Assembly (NCBI GenBank): GCA_035477215.1 | Contig: DATIKU010000018.1 | Coordinates: 62,001 to 126,000, forward strand | Source: Spirochaetota bacterium | GTDB taxonomy: Bacteria > Spirochaetota > UBA4802 > UBA5368 | Length of the DNA: 64,000 nt | Direction of reading: 5' to 3' | In this document: one piece after another, positions 63,704 through 64,000 of the stretch | How positions within the stretch are numbered: position 1 is the stretch's first letter | Layout: each line of letters begins with the position of its first letter | Translations under genes and position numbers: made by a program | Notes under the pieces: model-generated | Told to the model about the DNA's origin: nothing | The model's database searches: none | The model's input: the letters and a program-made list of their open reading frames with translations, nothing else

Positions 63704-64000
63704 TTATTTTTCCATAGCGTTAAAGACATATTCCGCGAGGTCGAAGGTCTGAAGATTCTGAATGTCGAGCTCGTTCGCTCCATCCGCGAGCATGGTCAGA
63801 CAGAACGGACACGCCGTCGCTATTTTCGTGGCCCCGCTTGCCTGAGCGTCCTTGGTCCGGAATTGGTTTATCCGGGCACCGAGGTGCTCTTCGATGAACA
63901 TGCGCGCACCGCCCGCTCCGCAGCAGAAGCTGCGATGGTGGTTGCGGCTCATTTCGACGATCTTGGTTCCGGGGATCGCCTTGATGATGTCGCGTGGCGC
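63704..64000 (-). CDS. CCG-domain Fe-S oxidoreductase, C-terminal part (cut by window edge)
   Basis: The visible 98 residues are the C-terminal CCG domain of a heterodisulfide-reductase-like Fe-S protein: HHRSFCCGAGGARMFIEEHL, then TACPFCLTMLADGAN. The CCG and CxxC cysteines bind the noncubane or [4Fe-4S] cluster used in disulfide or quinone chemistry. The frame continues upstream past base 64000 (PRDIIKAIPGTKIVE before the first Met), so the start is outside. It could be an HdrD-, GlpC- or Etf-linked oxidoreductase. Confidence 0.8.
   Translation of the reverse strand, partial: APRDIIKAIPGTKIVEMSRNHHRSFCCGAGGARMFIEEHLGARINQFRTKDAQASGATKIATACPFCLTMLADGANELDIQNLQTFDLAEYVFNAMEK

Overview
The window reads as a gene-dense chromosome piece from an anaerobic, diderm bacterium of moderately high GC. 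I lean towards a spirochaete-like or other deep-branching Gram-negative lineage, because of the many signal-peptide TPR, HEAT and FecR envelope proteins, a Slt70-type transglycosylase and relaxed lipoboxes. That placement is an inference: no rRNA or other phylogenetic marker was analysed. Anaerobic life is suggested by a [NiFe] hydrogenase with a tetraheme cytochrome, an NfnAB-type transhydrogenase, a membrane pyrophosphatase, a CCG-type Fe-S protein, a class I fumarase and a mercury-methylation operon. No tRNA, rRNA, CRISPR array, insertion sequence or phage gene was seen.

Region 1 (1-5.5 kb): a TPR/outer-membrane protein and an inositol monophosphatase, then on the minus strand a complete hgcC-hgcA-hgcB operon. 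It has a consensus-like promoter (TTGACA-17-TATACA), two symmetric candidate operators and a hairpin plus T-run terminator. HgcA carries the NVWCAAGK cap-helix motif and HgcB the CMECGAC motif, so the operon is predicted to make methylmercury. Next come a methyltransferase and a decayed fragment of a second one.

Region 2 (5.6-20.5 kb): an LRR protein and C39-like lipoprotein pair, an amphi-Trp protein, a lipid kinase, NikR, a LytM-like protein lacking its metal ligands, a GH42 beta-galactosidase, a cytidylate-kinase-like protein, a radical SAM protein, LysS, a YqaA-type membrane protein, and gpmA followed by a frameshifted, truncated class I aldolase pseudogene.

Region 3 (20.7-45 kb): dehydrogenases, an M28 peptidase, a J-domain protein, a GDP-mannose pathway enzyme, a block of envelope proteins (Slt70-like, FecR, HEAT, small secreted proteins), SurE, TPR proteins, a TetR regulator, NadE, a fragmentary GTP-PEPCK remnant, a ferredoxin-thioredoxin-reductase-like protein with a glutaredoxin, NfnAB and a class III nucleotide cyclase.

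Region 4 (45-64 kb): a minus-strand hydrogenase operon (lipoprotein cytochrome c3, maturation protease, Tat-exported small subunit, large subunit, then hypB) faces a plus-strand hypF-hypD-hypE-hypC operon that runs by overlapping genes into a two-subunit fumarase and a Nudix hydrolase. Then come a CtpA-like protease, TsaD, a diguanylate cyclase, small hypothetical proteins, a K+-dependent-type pyrophosphatase and a partial Fe-S protein. A plausible joint picture is periplasmic H2 oxidation feeding c-type cytochromes, NfnAB balancing ferredoxin and NAD(P)H pools, and the pyrophosphatase conserving energy. NikR may tie nickel supply to the hydrogenase.
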